In this document: positions 6,767-7,704 of the stretch, in pieces
Layout: the number at the start of each line of letters is the position of its first letter
How positions within the stretch are numbered: the first letter of the stretch is position 1
DNA from: Pyrinomonadaceae bacterium
GTDB lineage: Bacteria; Acidobacteriota; Blastocatellia; Pyrinomonadales; Pyrinomonadaceae
DNA length: 7,704 nucleotides
Assembly (NCBI GenBank): GCA_013812565.1
Contig: JACCTF010000136.1
Span: 1-7,704 of the forward strand
Direction: 5' to 3'
Notes under the pieces: generated by a model
Database searches by the model: none
What the model was told of the DNA's origin: nothing
What the model saw: only the letters and a program-made list of their open reading frames with translations
Translations under genes and position numbers: made by a program

Positions 6767-6784
6767 GGATCATCCACATGATCC
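6767..6784 (-). promoter_or_regulatory. 7-bp hairpin in the proximal rpsA leader
   Basis: GGATCAT and ATGATCC form a perfect 7-bp stem around a GTGG loop on the minus strand, about 30 bases after the predicted transcription start. As a DNA palindrome it could equally be a protein-binding site. Confidence 0.35.
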
Positions 6785-6819
6785 GACTTATCACCGGCCG
6801 CTTGACCGGGTGGAAAGGC

Positions 6820-6849
6820 AATGTACACGTCCCATTATTAGCATGTCAA
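6820..6849 (-). promoter_or_regulatory. Sigma70-type promoter for rpsA
   Basis: On the minus strand a perfect TTGACA -35 box (6849-6844) is followed after 18 bases by TACATT (6825-6820), four of six matches to the -10 consensus. Transcription would start near 6813-6811, giving a leader of about 280 nt. The -35 begins only 5 bases after the strong hairpin that follows the propeller gene, as expected where one unit ends and the next begins. No better promoter is visible closer to rpsA. Confidence 0.6.
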
Positions 6850-6854
6850 GGCGA

Positions 6855-6897
6855 AGCGACGCGAGCGTTAGCCAAAGAGACCAACGCCCGCGTCGCT
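6855..6897 (-). terminator. Strong stem-loop, probable terminator of the propeller gene
   Basis: A 19-bp stem with a 5-base TCTTT loop lies 45 bases after the stop of the minus-strand propeller gene. In a minus-strand transcript three positions form G-U pairs that would be A-C mismatches in a plus-strand transcript, so the structure favours minus-strand RNA. The bases after it (TTCGCCTT) are only weakly U-rich, so termination may rely on the stem itself or on Rho, or the hairpin may mainly protect the 3' end. Confidence 0.6.
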
Positions 6898-6942
6898 CAT
6901 CTGCAGTTTTTTCGTAACGTGAAGGTTTCGCGCTGGTACTTC

Positions 6943-7704
6943 TTACTTATCCGTGCCAGAAGGTGAAGGGGGTGCTTGATCGCCGCCGCGTCTTTGTGCG
7001 ACATAGACGCCCGCTGAATGTGAACCGATAAACATTCGGCTTGTATCACGCGCGTCAAAAGCAAGTGCCCAAACGCGTCGGCTCGGAAGCTCGGGATCAA
7101 CTCGCTGCCAAGTCATGCCGGCATCAGTCGAACGAAATACACCACCTGCTTTGATCGCATGATCTAGACCTTTCGCTCCCTCATAGGCGTTGCCAACAAA
7201 AACTTCATCGCTGTTCTGCGGGCTGATAAGAACACTGGTGTAACTCCCGACGGGAAGCCCACCACCGCGCCGCGTCCATGTCTCACCTCCATCTTGCGAA
7301 ACATAAAGCGTCTGTGTTGTGCCGACATAGATACTGGCAGGGCGTTGCGGATCTTGCTTGATGATGTTGATCGGAGCTTTAGTAAAGATGTCTTGTTGAA
7401 CTTGCTGCCAGGATGCGCCGGCATCACGAGAGACTAGCACCCCAGAAGTAGCTGTGCCGATCCAGGCCGTCTTCGTGTCAGTCGAGCTTACGGAAATGCA
7501 GAGCGAACGAGCGTCAACACCTTCTCCGTACGGAAGCTTCTCCCAGCCCTGCAGCAGGTCGTAAGTACGGTACAAGCCACTATTGGTGACCGCGAAAATA
7601 CCTAAGCGGCCATCACGTTCATCACCTGTGTACGCAAGCGCATTGATCCCTTCACTCAAAAGCAAAGGCCCAGCTTGTCCGTCCGTCAGCATGCTGCCTA
7701 AACC
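6943..7704 (-). CDS. BNR/Asp-box (sortilin/VPS10-like) beta-propeller protein, C-terminal part
   Basis: The minus-strand frame is open to the right edge (residues GLGS precede the first visible ATG at 7692), so the N-terminus is outside the window and that ATG need not be the start; about 253 residues are seen. Repeated Asp-box motifs S-x-D-x-G-x-T-W mark blades of a propeller: SRDAGASW (7431-7408), SQDGGETW (7299-7276) and STDAGMTW (7131-7108), plus a degenerate TYDLLQGW (7566-7543). Spacing is about 45, 44 and 56 residues; the wider last interval holds an insertion around GAKGLDHAIKAGG. Each is preceded by a strand such as IYVGT, VFVGN or GVFRS. The chain ends in a polar tail RRGGDQAPPSPSGTDK. 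Such proteins are often secreted or envelope-associated, but no signal peptide can be seen here, and they are usually of unknown function. No catalytic residues of sialidases can be assigned. Confidence 0.85.
   Translation of the reverse strand, partial: GLGSMLTDGQAGPLLLSEGINALAYTGDERDGRLGIFAVTNSGLYRTYDLLQGWEKLPYGEGVDARSLCISVSSTDTKTAWIGTATSGVLVSRDAGASWQQVQQDIFTKAPINIIKQDPQRPASIYVGTTQTLYVSQDGGETWTRRGGGLPVGSYTSVLISPQNSDEVFVGNAYEGAKGLDHAIKAGGVFRSTDAGMTWQRVDPELPSRRVWALAFDARDTSRMFIGSHSAGVYVAQRRGGDQAPPSPSGTDK

Larger units (their letters stand above)
6533..6813 (-). promoter_or_regulatory. Long structured 5' leader of rpsA
   Basis: Between the promoter candidate and the rpsA ATG lie about 280 bases without a convincing gene. 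The leader contains a bulged stem near its 5' end (CACC(C)GG with CCGGTG, 6812-6792), a 7-bp hairpin (6784-6767), a pyrimidine-rich single-stranded-looking stretch and a two-part hairpin (6654-6619), and ends with AGGAG before the start codon. S1 represses its own translation through its leader in E. coli, so autoregulation is a reasonable inference, but this leader matches no class I recognise. Confidence 0.45.

Noticed and set aside
6275..6781. 168-codon plus-strand reading frame opposite the rpsA 5' end
   Set aside because: It lies antisense to the S1 extension; the Gly run and Cys-rich peptide simply mirror the Ala/Ser/Pro codons of rpsA, and no ribosome binding site or family resemblance is seen.
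6792..6812. Palindromic GGCCGG-type sequence as a regulator operator
   Set aside because: It is an imperfect stem with a bulge and matches no operator I recognise; it is mentioned only as part of the rpsA leader.

Overview
This window looks like a chromosomal housekeeping segment from a Gram-negative-type bacterium. The combination of an HflX GTPase, a PgpH-type 7TM-HD phosphodiesterase, an Rv2613c-like HIT protein, a six-domain ribosomal protein S1, an IHF/HU protein with a C-terminal tail and a sortilin/BNR-type propeller fits Acidobacteriota (perhaps Blastocatellia). That placement is an inference from gene content and protein style; no 16S or other decisive marker is present. GC is moderate by eye and all genes look native. 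I see no transposase, phage gene, CRISPR array, tRNA or rRNA.

Layout. Bases 1-3434 (+) hold the 3' part of hflX, cut by the left edge, followed with an ATGA overlap by pgpH, a membrane-bound c-di-AMP phosphodiesterase. The overlap makes an operon with translational coupling likely. A 39-base convergent gap separates pgpH from a block of minus-strand genes. Read in transcription order from the right edge, these are: a BNR/Asp-box propeller protein (cut by the right edge), rpsA (ribosomal protein S1), an HU/IHF DNA-binding protein and a HIT-family nucleotide hydrolase/phosphorylase. The order rpsA followed by an HU/IHF gene matches the cmk-rpsA-ihfB cluster of proteobacteria, but cmk is not the upstream neighbour here.

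Two non-coding stretches deserve attention. The 410-base gap upstream of rpsA contains a very strong hairpin whose pairing is better on the minus strand. It lies immediately before a perfect TTGACA -35 box and a TACATT -10 box, and these are followed by an unusually long (about 280 nt) rpsA leader with several stem-loops. The 248-base gap upstream of the HU gene contains a weak terminator candidate for rpsA, a weak promoter candidate, and two compact hairpins just before the HU ribosome binding site, one with a GUAA (GNRA-type) loop.

Functionally the genes fall into translation (S1, and HflX, which acts on stalled ribosomes), nucleotide signalling or turnover (a c-di-AMP phosphodiesterase and a probable Ap4A-acting HIT protein) and nucleoid architecture (HU/IHF). 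I found no clear new defence or mobile system. The best candidates for something undescribed are the structured rpsA leader, the leader in front of the HU gene, and the unusual low-complexity tails on S1 and HU.
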